A DNA stretch of 64,000 bases, from NCBI RefSeq assembly GCF_945906275.1, contig NZ_CAMDRA010000002.1, positions 1 to 64,000 of the forward strand, read 5' to 3'. This DNA comes from Dongia mobilis (GTDB lineage Bacteria > Pseudomonadota > Alphaproteobacteria > Dongiales > Dongiaceae). The position numbers and the translations under genes are program-made. The notes beneath the pieces were generated by a model. The model was not told the origin of the DNA, searched no databases, and saw only the letters and a list, made by a program, of their open reading frames with translations. This document shows, in pieces, positions 56,795 through 64,000 of this stretch (positions are counted from its first letter, which is position 1; each line of letters starts with the position of its first letter).

Positions 56795-57250
56795 TTACCG
56801 CGCATCGGGCGGAATGACGCCCTTGGTGAACATGAAGCAGCCATAGAAGCGCCGCTCGCCTGTCGCGATGACGCAATAGGATTTCTTGGCGAGTTCATAG
56901 AAGGTCATGCGCTCGATCGGCACCAGCGGCCAGGACTTGCCCTCAGCCCGGTCGATCTCGGCCTGCACGTCCTGCTGCACCGGCGGCACTTCCTTGGGCG
57001 CGCCGACAATCTCCATGCGCATCGCCGCATCGGGAATAAAAGTGTCGAGCGGCATTACCGAGAGAAGGGCGCGCGCGGCTTCGGCGGTCGTCGTGTTGTC
57101 AATGCGCAGCAGATGGCCAAGGCGCGTCTGGCGTGCGATCGAATCCGCCGGGAAATTGGTATCGCACAGGACTAGTCGGTCGCCATGTCCCATGGCACGC
57201 AACGCATAGAGGATATCCGCATTCAACAGCGGATCGATGTTCTTCAGCAC
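56795..57250 (-). CDS. RbsD/FucU-family sugar mutarotase
   Basis: The 151-residue protein starts MLKNIDPLLNADILYALRAM and has the catalytic His/Asp region GHGDRLVLCDTNFPADS and a Tyr-rich end ATGERRFYGCFMFTKGVI. It interconverts pyranose and furanose or alpha/beta anomers, supplying the form used by the neighbouring kinase. Confidence 0.92.
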   Translation of the reverse strand: MLKNIDPLLNADILYALRAMGHGDRLVLCDTNFPADSIARQTRLGHLLRIDNTTTAEAARALLSVMPLDTFIPDAAMRMEIVGAPKEVPPVQQDVQAEIDRAEGKSWPLVPIERMTFYELAKKSYCVIATGERRFYGCFMFTKGVIPPDAR

Positions 57251-57315
57251 GGTTTACTCCTCCCCCTCAATTGGCATCCACGGCTCTCAGTGACCGCTTG
57301 CTTCGGTCACTCTAT

Positions 57316-59700
57316 TCACTCGCCATAGGGAATCCAAATATTCTTCACCTGCACCGCATGGCGCAGCAGGATCGGCCCTTCGGCCGCTTGCCCGTCGAAC
57401 CAATCCGTCAGCAATCCGTGATCGACCAGCAAGCGCTTCAGATTCCCAACCGACAGCTTTTCGGCCAGCGTCGCATTTTCCTTCGTCCCGAACACCCACA
57501 GCGCATCGACATCATCATGCTCGGTCAGTGTCTTGGTGAGATCCCTGGCGGCACCCGTCACGATGTTGATGACGCCAGCCGGCACATCGGATGTCTCGAT
57601 GATCTGGTAGAAATCGGTGACCGCCAGCGGATGCCGTTCCGACGGCACCGCAACCACGCGGTTACCCATGGCGATAAGGGGCGCTACCAGCGAGATGAAG
57701 GCCAGCAGCGGTGCTTCATCGGGACATATCACGCCAACGACGCCGATGGGCTCGTTCATCGCCAGGGCGACGCCGCGCAGTGGCGGGGTGTGGACTGTAC
57801 CTTCGAATTTATCGGCCCAGGCGCCATAGCTGAACAGGCGTGAAATACAGGCCTCGATTTCGGCTTCCGCCTTTGCCTTGGAGACACCGGTCATCGCGGC
57901 GATGCGGCCAGCGAACTCCGCGGCGCGGGCAGAGAGATTTTCAGCGAGGTAATAGAGGATCTGCGCCCGGTTATGCGCGGTCGCCCTGCCCCAGCCTTCG
58001 GCGCTGCGCGCAGCCGCCACTGCGTTGCGGATATCCTTGCGATTGCCCTCGCCCACCTCGCCAACCTTCACACCCTTGGGCGACAGGATGGCGCGCGAAT
58101 AATTGCCGTCTGGGCGCGCCTGCTTGCCGCCGACGAACAGCTTCGCCGTACGGTCGAGCGCCGGCATGTCAAAGCCGCCAACCGCAACCTCTTCCGCCAC
58201 CGCTTCGCTGACAACACGTGCCTTGCGCCCGCTCCAGGCCTTCGGCTTCAGATATTCAAAGGCGCCTTCCTTGCCACCCTCGCGGCCATAGCCGGATTCG
58301 CGGTAGCCGCCGAAACCGACCGCGGCATCGAACAGGTTGGTGGCATTGATCCACACCACACCCGCCTGCAGCTTGGGGGCGATGTCGAGGGCAAGGCCGA
58401 TGGTCTCGCTCCACACACTGGCGGAAAGTCCATAGCGCGTGTTGTTGGCGAGCATCACCGCCTCATCCGGCGTGCGGAAGGTCATCGAGACCAGCACCGG
58501 GCCGAAGATCTCTTCCCGCGCCACGGTAGCCGCCGTGTGAACATTGCTGAGCAGGGTCGGCGGATAGAAGGAGCCGCCCTTGGGCAGGTCGATATTGGGC
58601 TGGAAGAGTTCGGCGCCCTCGGCGACGCCGGTCGCCACCAGCGATTTGATGCGCTCCAATTGTACCGGCGCCACGATCGCACCCATGTCGATGCATTTGT
58701 CGAGCGGCATGCCGACACGCAGAGTCGCCATGCGGCGCTTGAGACGCGCAAGAAATGTCTCAGCGATGCCTTCCTGCACCAGGAGGCGGGAGCCCGCACA
58801 GCAGACCTGGCCCTGGTTGAACCAGATCGCATCCACGACACCTTCGACGGCGCCGTCGATATCGGCGTCATCGAACACGATGAAGGGTGACTTGCCACCC
58901 AGTTCCAGGGTCAGCGACTTGCCCGACCCGGCGGTCTTCTCGCGGATCAGCTTGCCCACTTCGGAGGAACCAGTGAAGGCGATCTTGTCGATGCCGCCGT
59001 GGCCGACGAGGGTAGCCCCCGTGCTGCCGTCGCCGGTCACCACATTGAGGACGCCCGCCGGCAGCCCGGCTTCGGTGGCGATCTCGGCAAACAGCAGGGC
59101 CGTGAGCGAGGTAAACTCCGCCGGCTTCAGCACGACCGTGTTGCCGAGCGCCAGGGCCGGCGCCACCTTCCAGGCCAGCATGAGCAGCGGGAAATTCCAC
59201 GGGATGATCTGGCCGACGACACCGACCGGGACTTGATCGGCAAACTCGCTCGCCTGCAGCTGTGCCCAGCCGGCATGGTAATAGAAGTGCCGCGCCACCT
59301 GCGGCACGTCGATATCGCGGGTCTCGCGAATGGGCTTGCCGTTATCGATGGCCTCGACCACCGCGAGCAGTCGCGCATTGCGCTGCACCGCGCGGGCCAG
59401 CGCATAAAGATGCCGCGCCCGGGCATGACCGGGGAGCTTCGCCCAGGGTCCCTGCGCTTTCCTCGCGGCAGCGCCCGCCTTGTCGACATCGTCTGCCCCG
59501 CCCTGCGCCACACGGCCGAGAATATTGCCGGTCGAAGGATCGACGGCATCGAAATACTGGCCGCCTTCCGGCGTCACAAAGGTTCCGCCGATGAAATGGC
59601 CAAAGCCCGCCTCATGGCGCTTCAGCCAGGCGCGCGCCTCGGTATCGGCTTCCGGCGCCGGACCATAGGACATCTCGTCGAAATAGCGGGCGACACTCAT
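57316..59700 (-). CDS. Two-domain aldehyde dehydrogenase (ALDH16-like)
   Basis: The protein has 794 residues from ATG 59700, chosen because AGGA lies 7 nt upstream; the ORF track begins 18 nt earlier. The N-terminal ALDH domain (residues 30-500) is complete: IIPWNFPLLMLAWKVAPALA, catalytic Glu LTLELGGKSP, catalytic Cys FNQGQVCCAGSRLL, and EEIFGPV. A second ALDH fold (about 520-790) has NEPIGVVGVICPDEAPLLAF, but at the Cys position it reads NLKRLLVDHGLLTDW, with no nucleophile. This active-plus-inactive arrangement is that of ALDH16. Next to deoC it should oxidise acetaldehyde to acetate. Confidence 0.92.
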   Translation of the reverse strand: MSVARYFDEMSYGPAPEADTEARAWLKRHEAGFGHFIGGTFVTPEGGQYFDAVDPSTGNILGRVAQGGADDVDKAGAAARKAQGPWAKLPGHARARHLYALARAVQRNARLLAVVEAIDNGKPIRETRDIDVPQVARHFYYHAGWAQLQASEFADQVPVGVVGQIIPWNFPLLMLAWKVAPALALGNTVVLKPAEFTSLTALLFAEIATEAGLPAGVLNVVTGDGSTGATLVGHGGIDKIAFTGSSEVGKLIREKTAGSGKSLTLELGGKSPFIVFDDADIDGAVEGVVDAIWFNQGQVCCAGSRLLVQEGIAETFLARLKRRMATLRVGMPLDKCIDMGAIVAPVQLERIKSLVATGVAEGAELFQPNIDLPKGGSFYPPTLLSNVHTAATVAREEIFGPVLVSMTFRTPDEAVMLANNTRYGLSASVWSETIGLALDIAPKLQAGVVWINATNLFDAAVGFGGYRESGYGREGGKEGAFEYLKPKAWSGRKARVVSEAVAEEVAVGGFDMPALDRTAKLFVGGKQARPDGNYSRAILSPKGVKVGEVGEGNRKDIRNAVAAARSAEGWGRATAHNRAQILYYLAENLSARAAEFAGRIAAMTGVSKAKAEAEIEACISRLFSYGAWADKFEGTVHTPPLRGVALAMNEPIGVVGVICPDEAPLLAFISLVAPLIAMGNRVVAVPSERHPLAVTDFYQIIETSDVPAGVINIVTGAARDLTKTLTEHDDVDALWVFGTKENATLAEKLSVGNLKRLLVDHGLLTDWFDGQAAEGPILLRHAVQVKNIWIPYGE

Positions 59701-59704
59701 TCTT

Positions 59705-60718
59705 TTATCCTGCGGCATGCCGGTTATAGGCCGAATAGCGGCCGGTCACATGATGTTCGAGCTGGCGTTCGATGTCGGCGAGCAGGCTTGAGGCACCGAT
59801 GCGGAAGAGAGTCGGCTCCAGCCAGTCGCGGCCCAGTTCCTCCTTCATCAGGAACTGGTAGTTGAGCACATCCTTCGCCGCTGAAATGCCACCGGCCGGC
59901 TTGTAGCCGACCTTGAAGCCGGTGCGCTCCTGATACTCGCGGATCATGCGGATCATGATCAGCGTCACCAGCAGGGTGGCGTTGACGCCTTCCTTGCCGG
60001 TCGAGGTCTTGATGAAATCGGCGCCAGCCATCATGCACACGAGCGAAGCCCGCGCCACATTGCGCATGGTCTTCAAATCACCGGTCGCGAGAATCGCCTT
60101 CACATGCGCGTCACCACAGGCGGCGCGGAAATCGCGCATCTCGTCATAAAGCGCCTGCCAATTGCCGGTCAGCACATGTTCGCGGGTGATGACGATGTCG
60201 ATTTCCTGCGCGCCGTCTTTGACCGACGCCTCGATTTCCTTGAGCTTGATGTCATGGGGCACGAGGCCTGCCGGAAATCCGGTCGATACCGCCGCCACCG
60301 GAATGCCCGATCCAGCAAGCGCCTCGACGGCTGTCACCACGAAGCGGTGATAGACGCAGACGGCGCCCGTGGTGAGGCCGCGATCGGCCATGCCGAGCGC
60401 CTGCAGAATGTCGGTGCGCACCGGCGACTTCGCCTTGGCGCACAGGCGCTGCACGCGCGCAACGGTGTCGTCGCCGTTCAAGGTGGTGAGGTCGATGCAG
60501 GTGATGGCCTTCAGCAGCCAGGCAGCATGGGCGTCCTTCTTCACGGTGCGGCGGCCGGGCAGGCTCGCCACCCGCCGTTCGGCGGCGGAGAGGTTGACGC
60601 GCACACCCTGCACCCAGCCGAGATCGAGCGGCATCGCCACATTGCGCGCGACAATATTATGCCCCGTGCGATAAATTGGGTGGGACCCACCGATGGGCGC
60701 GATCTTGAGATCAGCCAT
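59705..60718 (-). CDS. deoC: Deoxyribose-phosphate aldolase
   Basis: The 337-residue enzyme is longer than the E. coli enzyme (about 259) because of a 70-residue N-terminal extension. The Schiff-base Lys is K237 in GADFIKTSTGKEG, with the second Lys at 273 in VGYKPAGGIS and Asp 174 in EIDIVI. It splits 2-deoxyribose 5-phosphate into acetaldehyde and glyceraldehyde 3-phosphate. It lies 4 bp before the aldehyde dehydrogenase gene, which handles the acetaldehyde. Confidence 0.95.
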   Translation of the reverse strand: MADLKIAPIGGSHPIYRTGHNIVARNVAMPLDLGWVQGVRVNLSAAERRVASLPGRRTVKKDAHAAWLLKAITCIDLTTLNGDDTVARVQRLCAKAKSPVRTDILQALGMADRGLTTGAVCVYHRFVVTAVEALAGSGIPVAAVSTGFPAGLVPHDIKLKEIEASVKDGAQEIDIVITREHVLTGNWQALYDEMRDFRAACGDAHVKAILATGDLKTMRNVARASLVCMMAGADFIKTSTGKEGVNATLLVTLIMIRMIREYQERTGFKVGYKPAGGISAAKDVLNYQFLMKEELGRDWLEPTLFRIGASSLLADIERQLEHHVTGRYSAYNRHAAG

Positions 60719-60829
60719 GCCGACACCGTTTGCGAAAAGCGCGGGGCAAGCGGCAGACGAAAGGCGTCCGGCAGCCCCGTAGGCCAGCCTGGCGGTTTCC
60801 TCCCATCCTACGCGTCGTTTTCCGGCGCT

Positions 60830-60845
60830 TGTTACTATTCTATCA
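60830..60845 (-). promoter_or_regulatory. DeoR-like operator in the deoC promoter
   Basis: The minus strand reads TGATAGAATAGTAACA, 13 of 16 identical to the E. coli DeoR operator TGTTAGAATTCTAACA. The embedded TAGAAT is a good -10 hexamer, so bound repressor would block the deoC operon promoter directly. It lies 112 bp upstream of the deoC ATG. Confidence 0.6.
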
Positions 60846-60907
60846 AATTCTGATCACTTTATGACATCGAGCCCACAGGCCGTCAAGCCTGGGCTGCTGC
60901 CCTGTCC

Positions 60908-61630
60908 TCAGGCTTCGGGCGCCTTTCCCCCGTCTTCGGTGATAATCGAGCGGAAATCGGAGAGCCGCGCAAAATAGGCCGGCTTGATGGTGCCGAACTT
61001 GCTCGCATCCACCACCAGATGGCTCTCCTGGGAGCTGGCGATCGCCTTCTGCTTGATCGGCACCTCGTGGAAATGCGAGCAGCTGGCACCGCGCTCCACA
61101 TCGACGCCGCCGGCCGAGATGAACGCCTTGTTGATCCCGAACCGACCCAGCGGCTCCAGCCAGTCGCCACTGGAAAAGGTGGCCGAGGCCGGGTGATAAA
61201 TTCCTCCCAGCATGATCATCCTGATGTGCGGTTTTTGTGCCAGACGCTCTGCGACGTTCAGTGAATAACAGATCACGGTGATGTTCAGTTCCGCCGGTAT
61301 TTGCTGGGCCAGATGATCGAGCGTCGAGCCGCAATCGATGAACACGGTATCGTCCGGCTTGATCAGCTTGAGGGCATGGGCGCAGGCGCGCGCATTGGCA
61401 TTGGCATGGCTGTCCGCCTCGCGGCCCAGCTCATAACCACCGGCAATGTCATCGGCGCTGACGATATGGCCGCCGAGATAGGCGAAGCGGTCGGGCATGG
61501 CGCTCACATCGCGCCGCACGGTCATCTCCGAGACGCCGAGCAACGCCGCCGCATCGCGCAGATGCAGCACACCGCGCCGGGCAAGGGCGTCGGCCAGCGC
61601 GTTCGCACGCTCTGTCTTGCGGGTCGACAT
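60908..61630 (-). CDS. deoR: DeoR/GlpR-family transcriptional regulator of the deoxysugar operon
   Basis: The 240-residue protein has an N-terminal helix-turn-helix (RGVLHLRDAAALLGVSEMTV then RRDVSAM) and a C-terminal sugar-phosphate sensor domain (VFIDCGSTLDHLAQQIP, LGGIYHPASATFSS). It probably represses until deoxyribose 5-phosphate accumulates. It is upstream of deoC on the same strand, and operator-like 16-mers precede both genes. Confidence 0.88.
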   Translation of the reverse strand: MSTRKTERANALADALARRGVLHLRDAAALLGVSEMTVRRDVSAMPDRFAYLGGHIVSADDIAGGYELGREADSHANANARACAHALKLIKPDDTVFIDCGSTLDHLAQQIPAELNITVICYSLNVAERLAQKPHIRMIMLGGIYHPASATFSSGDWLEPLGRFGINKAFISAGGVDVERGASCSHFHEVPIKQKAIASSQESHLVVDASKFGTIKPAYFARLSDFRSIITEDGGKAPEA

Positions 61631-61745
61631 GGATGCGGCTTCTCCCTGACGGCTTGGCGCCCGATGCCGGTCGCCTTGGCGGCGGTTCTCGCATGGACGA
61701 GCAAGCCAGACTGCGCCACCGAGCGATGCACCGTCAATCGGAAAA

Positions 61746-61761
61746 TGTTAGTTTTTTAACA
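61746..61761 (-). promoter_or_regulatory. DeoR-like operator upstream of deoR
   Basis: TGTTAGTTTTTTAACA is 13 of 16 identical to the E. coli DeoR operator. It sits inside the perfect inverted repeat AATGTTA...TAACATT (61744-61763), about 116 bp before the deoR ATG. Autoregulation is the simple reading. Confidence 0.6.
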
Positions 61762-61893
61762 TTACGCATCAACCGACCGGTGACCGGGAATCTGCCCGGC
61801 ACACTGCCATGATAGCCGGTGGAAGTGCAGAGCGACGGCACACTGGAAACCCAACCAACGGCGTCCGGGCGGAATGGTCAAGCTGGCAGGTGT

Positions 61894-62559
61894 CTAGCTG
61901 AACAACCGGCGTGTCCCCGCCTGCGGCGGCGCAAACAACCGGCGCAGGAGGAAATGCGTCGGCCACAACACCACGACCGGCAACGCCACCAGCGCCAGGA
62001 CGAAATACAAATCCGCCGGCATCCAATCCTGGGGTGCCGCGTCACCCAGGCCATAGACGTAATTCACATTGACCGGCAGGCCCGGATTGTCGGCCGGCGC
62101 CGGGGGTGGGGGCACATAGAGATAGCTCACCACCATGAGGGCGGTCGCCAGCGGCCACCATAGCCAGATCGCCCGCCTGTCATAGCCGAAGCGCCAGACC
62201 AGATAGAGCAGCAGCAGCGGCAGCCAGAAATGAAACAGTGACAGGAAGCGCGTGAAGAGCGGCAGCGCCCCGTCATACATATAGGCGGTCATGCCGGTGA
62301 GCGGCATGCCGACCGCGTTACCGATGAAATCCGCCATCCAAATCGCTTGCGGCAGCAGAATGCCGACCGCTCCGGCGGAAGCCCACAGCATATTGCCCGA
62401 CCACAGGCTGATGATGGTGAGCAGCAGCGCCACGTCGCAGAAATAGAGAAAGTTCGTGGGACCATAATCCACCAGATAGACCGGCACGAGGATGGCAACG
62501 AACAGGCTGTAGCCAAGCTTCAGCCAGATTGGCGCCGTGGGTCGGGACGGATGGTGCAT
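61894..62559 (-). CDS. Integral membrane protein of unknown function
   Basis: The protein has 221 residues from ATG 62559 (MHHPSRPTAPIWLKLGYSLF); the longer ORF-track start at 62763 is antisense to the MFS gene. About seven hydrophobic helices are present, with conserved-looking segments VDYGPTNFLYFCDVALLLTI, YDGALPLFTRFLSLFHFWLP and WLWWPLATALMVVSYLYVPP. The pattern is that of a widespread uncharacterised membrane-protein family. It is divergent from the MFS transporter. Confidence 0.8.
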   Translation of the reverse strand: MHHPSRPTAPIWLKLGYSLFVAILVPVYLVDYGPTNFLYFCDVALLLTIISLWSGNMLWASAGAVGILLPQAIWMADFIGNAVGMPLTGMTAYMYDGALPLFTRFLSLFHFWLPLLLLYLVWRFGYDRRAIWLWWPLATALMVVSYLYVPPPPAPADNPGLPVNVNYVYGLGDAAPQDWMPADLYFVLALVALPVVVLWPTHFLLRRLFAPPQAGTRRLFS

Positions 62560-62683
62560 GAGGTCGCTGTCTTTCAGGGCAGGCGCTCGGATGGGGACTT
62601 CCGCCCACGCGGCCAATAGATCACAATACGCGCCGGCCGGCTTCGTTCCTTTTCCGTCGGCATCGCCAGATCGAGTTCCCCGG

Positions 62684-63928
62684 ATGACCGCCAAGCCCAC
62701 CATGATCTCTGTGCTGCGCAACAGGGATTTCCTGTTTCTGGAAACCAACGCCTTCTTCTCCACCCTGGCGGCCGAGATCCTGACCGTGTCGGTGGCGTGG
62801 ATGATTTACGACATCTCACGCGACCCCTTCGATCTCGGCCTCGTCGGGCTGGTGCAGTTCCTGCCCGTGCTGCTCCTCGTCATGCTGACCGGCACCTTCG
62901 CAGACAGATATTCCCGCCGCCGCATCATCGCCATCTGCATGCTGGTAGAATTCGTGGCGATCCTCGGCATCACTTTGGTGGCTATCAATGGCACGTCGAA
63001 GATCTGGCCGATCCTCGCTTTGCTCGCCCTGCTCGGCGCCGGCCGTGCCTTTCTGACACCGGCTTCGCGCGCCCTCGCCCCCACCGTGGTGAAGCGCGAG
63101 GAGATCGGTGCCGCGATCAGCTGCTCGAGCGCCATCTGGCAGTTCTGCTCCATCGCCGGTCCGGCCATCGGTGGCTTGCTCTATGGCATCTCGCCGCTTG
63201 TGGCCTATGTGACTGCTTTGGTGATGGTCGCCATCGCCCTGCTGGCGAGCCTCTTCATCCGACCGGTACCGCAGCAGCCGATGGAAGAAGGTAATGTGCT
63301 GCAATCCCTCATGGGCGGCTTCCGCTACATGAAGGAAGAGAAGATCGTGCTGGGTGCCACGACACTCGATCTGTTCGCGGTCCTGTTCGGGACCACCGTC
63401 GTCCTGTTGCCGATCTATGCCCGCGATATCCTGGTGGCGGGTCCCTTTGAACTGGGCGTGCTGCGCGCCGCCATCGGCGTGGGCGCGCTTGCCATGGCGC
63501 TCTATCTCGGCATCTATCCAGTGCGCCGCAAGGCTGGTCACATTATGTTCGGCGCCGTCCTCATCTTCGGCCTTGGCACCATCGTCTTTGCGCTTTCCGA
63601 TGTGCTTGTTCTCACCGTGGCGGCCTTGGCCATCATGGGTGCCGCCGACATGGTCAGCGTCTATATCCGCGAAGTGCTGATGCAGCTGTGGACGCCGGAC
63701 CAGTTGCGCGGCCGCGTCAATGCGGTGAATTCGGTGCTGGTCAATGCCTCGAACGAACTCGGTGCCTTCCGCGCCGGCAGTGCCGCCGGCCTCATCGGCA
63801 CGGTTCCCGCGGCCTTCCTGGGCGGGCTCAGCATCCTGATCATCACGCTGCTGTGGATGCGCTGGTTCCCCAAGCTGCGCCGCGCCGATGATCTATCCGG
63901 CGCGGAGACCGACAGCGACGTCGCCTGA
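62684..63928 (+). CDS. MFS transporter (MFS_3 type)
   Basis: The protein has 414 residues from ATG 62684; the ORF-track start at 62537 is antisense to the preceding gene. Twelve helices are present, with loop 2-3 motif TGTFADRYSRRRIIAI and a helix 10-11 region QLWTPDQLRGRVNAVNSVLV, the same exporter subfamily as the gene at 38862. A soluble C-terminal tail is acidic. Substrate unknown. Confidence 0.88.
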   Translation: MTAKPTMISVLRNRDFLFLETNAFFSTLAAEILTVSVAWMIYDISRDPFDLGLVGLVQFLPVLLLVMLTGTFADRYSRRRIIAICMLVEFVAILGITLVAINGTSKIWPILALLALLGAGRAFLTPASRALAPTVVKREEIGAAISCSSAIWQFCSIAGPAIGGLLYGISPLVAYVTALVMVAIALLASLFIRPVPQQPMEEGNVLQSLMGGFRYMKEEKIVLGATTLDLFAVLFGTTVVLLPIYARDILVAGPFELGVLRAAIGVGALAMALYLGIYPVRRKAGHIMFGAVLIFGLGTIVFALSDVLVLTVAALAIMGAADMVSVYIREVLMQLWTPDQLRGRVNAVNSVLVNASNELGAFRAGSAAGLIGTVPAAFLGGLSILIITLLWMRWFPKLRRADDLSGAETDSDVA

Positions 63929-63931
63929 CCG

Positions 63932-64000
63932 TTACGCCGGCAATTGCTGCGTGATGCAATGGATACCGCCGCCACCTGAGGCAATGGTCGAGATATCGAC
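63932..64000 (-). CDS. aguA: Agmatine deiminase, C-terminal edge only
   Basis: The last 22 codons of a minus-strand gene entering from the right edge read STIASGGGGIHCITQQLP and then stop. The GGGGIHCxTQQxP end, with the catalytic Cys, is diagnostic of agmatine deiminase / peptidyl-arginine deiminase family enzymes, which convert agmatine to N-carbamoylputrescine. The remainder lies outside the window, and it is too short for the ORF track. Confidence 0.85.
   Translation of the reverse strand, partial: VDISTIASGGGGIHCITQQLPA

Overview
The window is GC-rich DNA from an alphaproteobacterium, most likely in or near the Rhodospirillales. The evidence is the gene set and order: mutY/dciA/dsbA-like/smc, rnhB-ccrM (the cell-cycle GANTC methylase), an F0 ATP synthase operon atpI-atpB-atpE-atpF'-atpF split from the F1 genes, a phasin, DUF1127 proteins and ETF-quinone oxidoreductase. 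The genus is inference. No tRNA, rRNA, CRISPR array or insertion sequence was recognised.

Layout. (1) 1-8.6 kb is catabolic: a GMC flavin oxidoreductase with its LysR regulator, then divergently a peptide-type solute-binding protein, an enolase-superfamily sugar-acid enzyme, a beta-hydroxyacid dehydrogenase, a non-haem Fe(II)/2-oxoglutarate-type oxygenase and a zinc-type alcohol dehydrogenase. (2) 8.6-15.7 kb is an IclR regulator divergent from a creatinase-like M24 hydrolase, a fused 5-oxoprolinase (HyuA-HyuB) and a GlcD/DLD-type FAD oxidoreductase. (3) 15.8-25 kb holds two exported proteins (DUF6134, TAXI), aminopeptidase P, a triple-DUF1127 protein, prmA, a UvrD/PcrA helicase and an aspartoacylase-like protein. 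(4) 25-30.7 kb holds ispE, a TPR lipoprotein, an AT-richer orphan gene pair and ETF-QO. (5) 30.9-46 kb is housekeeping: uracil-DNA glycosylase, lytic transglycosylase, moaB, a radical SAM protein, tandem DUF995-like secreted proteins, rnhB, ccrM, an MFS exporter, mutY, dciA, a DsbA-like protein and smc. (6) 46-50.7 kb is a GNAT enzyme, a damaged small membrane protein, the F0 operon and a phasin. (7) 51-61.6 kb is a DeoR-controlled deoxysugar operon: deoC, a two-domain aldehyde dehydrogenase of ALDH16 type, a RbsD/FucU mutarotase, a ribokinase-type kinase and a complete sugar ABC transporter. Together these take up 2-deoxy-D-ribose, or a close relative, and convert it to glyceraldehyde 3-phosphate and acetate. 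(8) The end holds a membrane protein, another MFS transporter and the edge of an agmatine deiminase.

The most striking window-wide signal is gene damage. Four well-conserved genes each carry exactly one in-frame stop in otherwise intact frames: the solute-binding protein (TGA), the alcohol dehydrogenase (TAA), mutY (TAA) and a sugar permease (TAG). Two more genes look frameshifted at short homopolymers. Either the consensus sequence is poor here or the lineage is losing genes. The mutY lesion would itself cause a G:C to T:A mutator phenotype, and the other stops are compatible with that change but do not prove it.

The other strong signals are regulatory. They are a cluster of five GANTC sites, four of them inside a 30-bp tandem repeat, ahead of the dsbA-like/smc genes; three GANTC sites ahead of ccrM itself; an 11-bp perfect stem that hides the Shine-Dalgarno of atpI; two 16-mers, each 13/16 identical to the E. 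coli DeoR operator, in the deoxysugar locus; and a perfect 21-bp palindrome over the iclR start codon. I found no clearly new multi-gene defence or mobile system.
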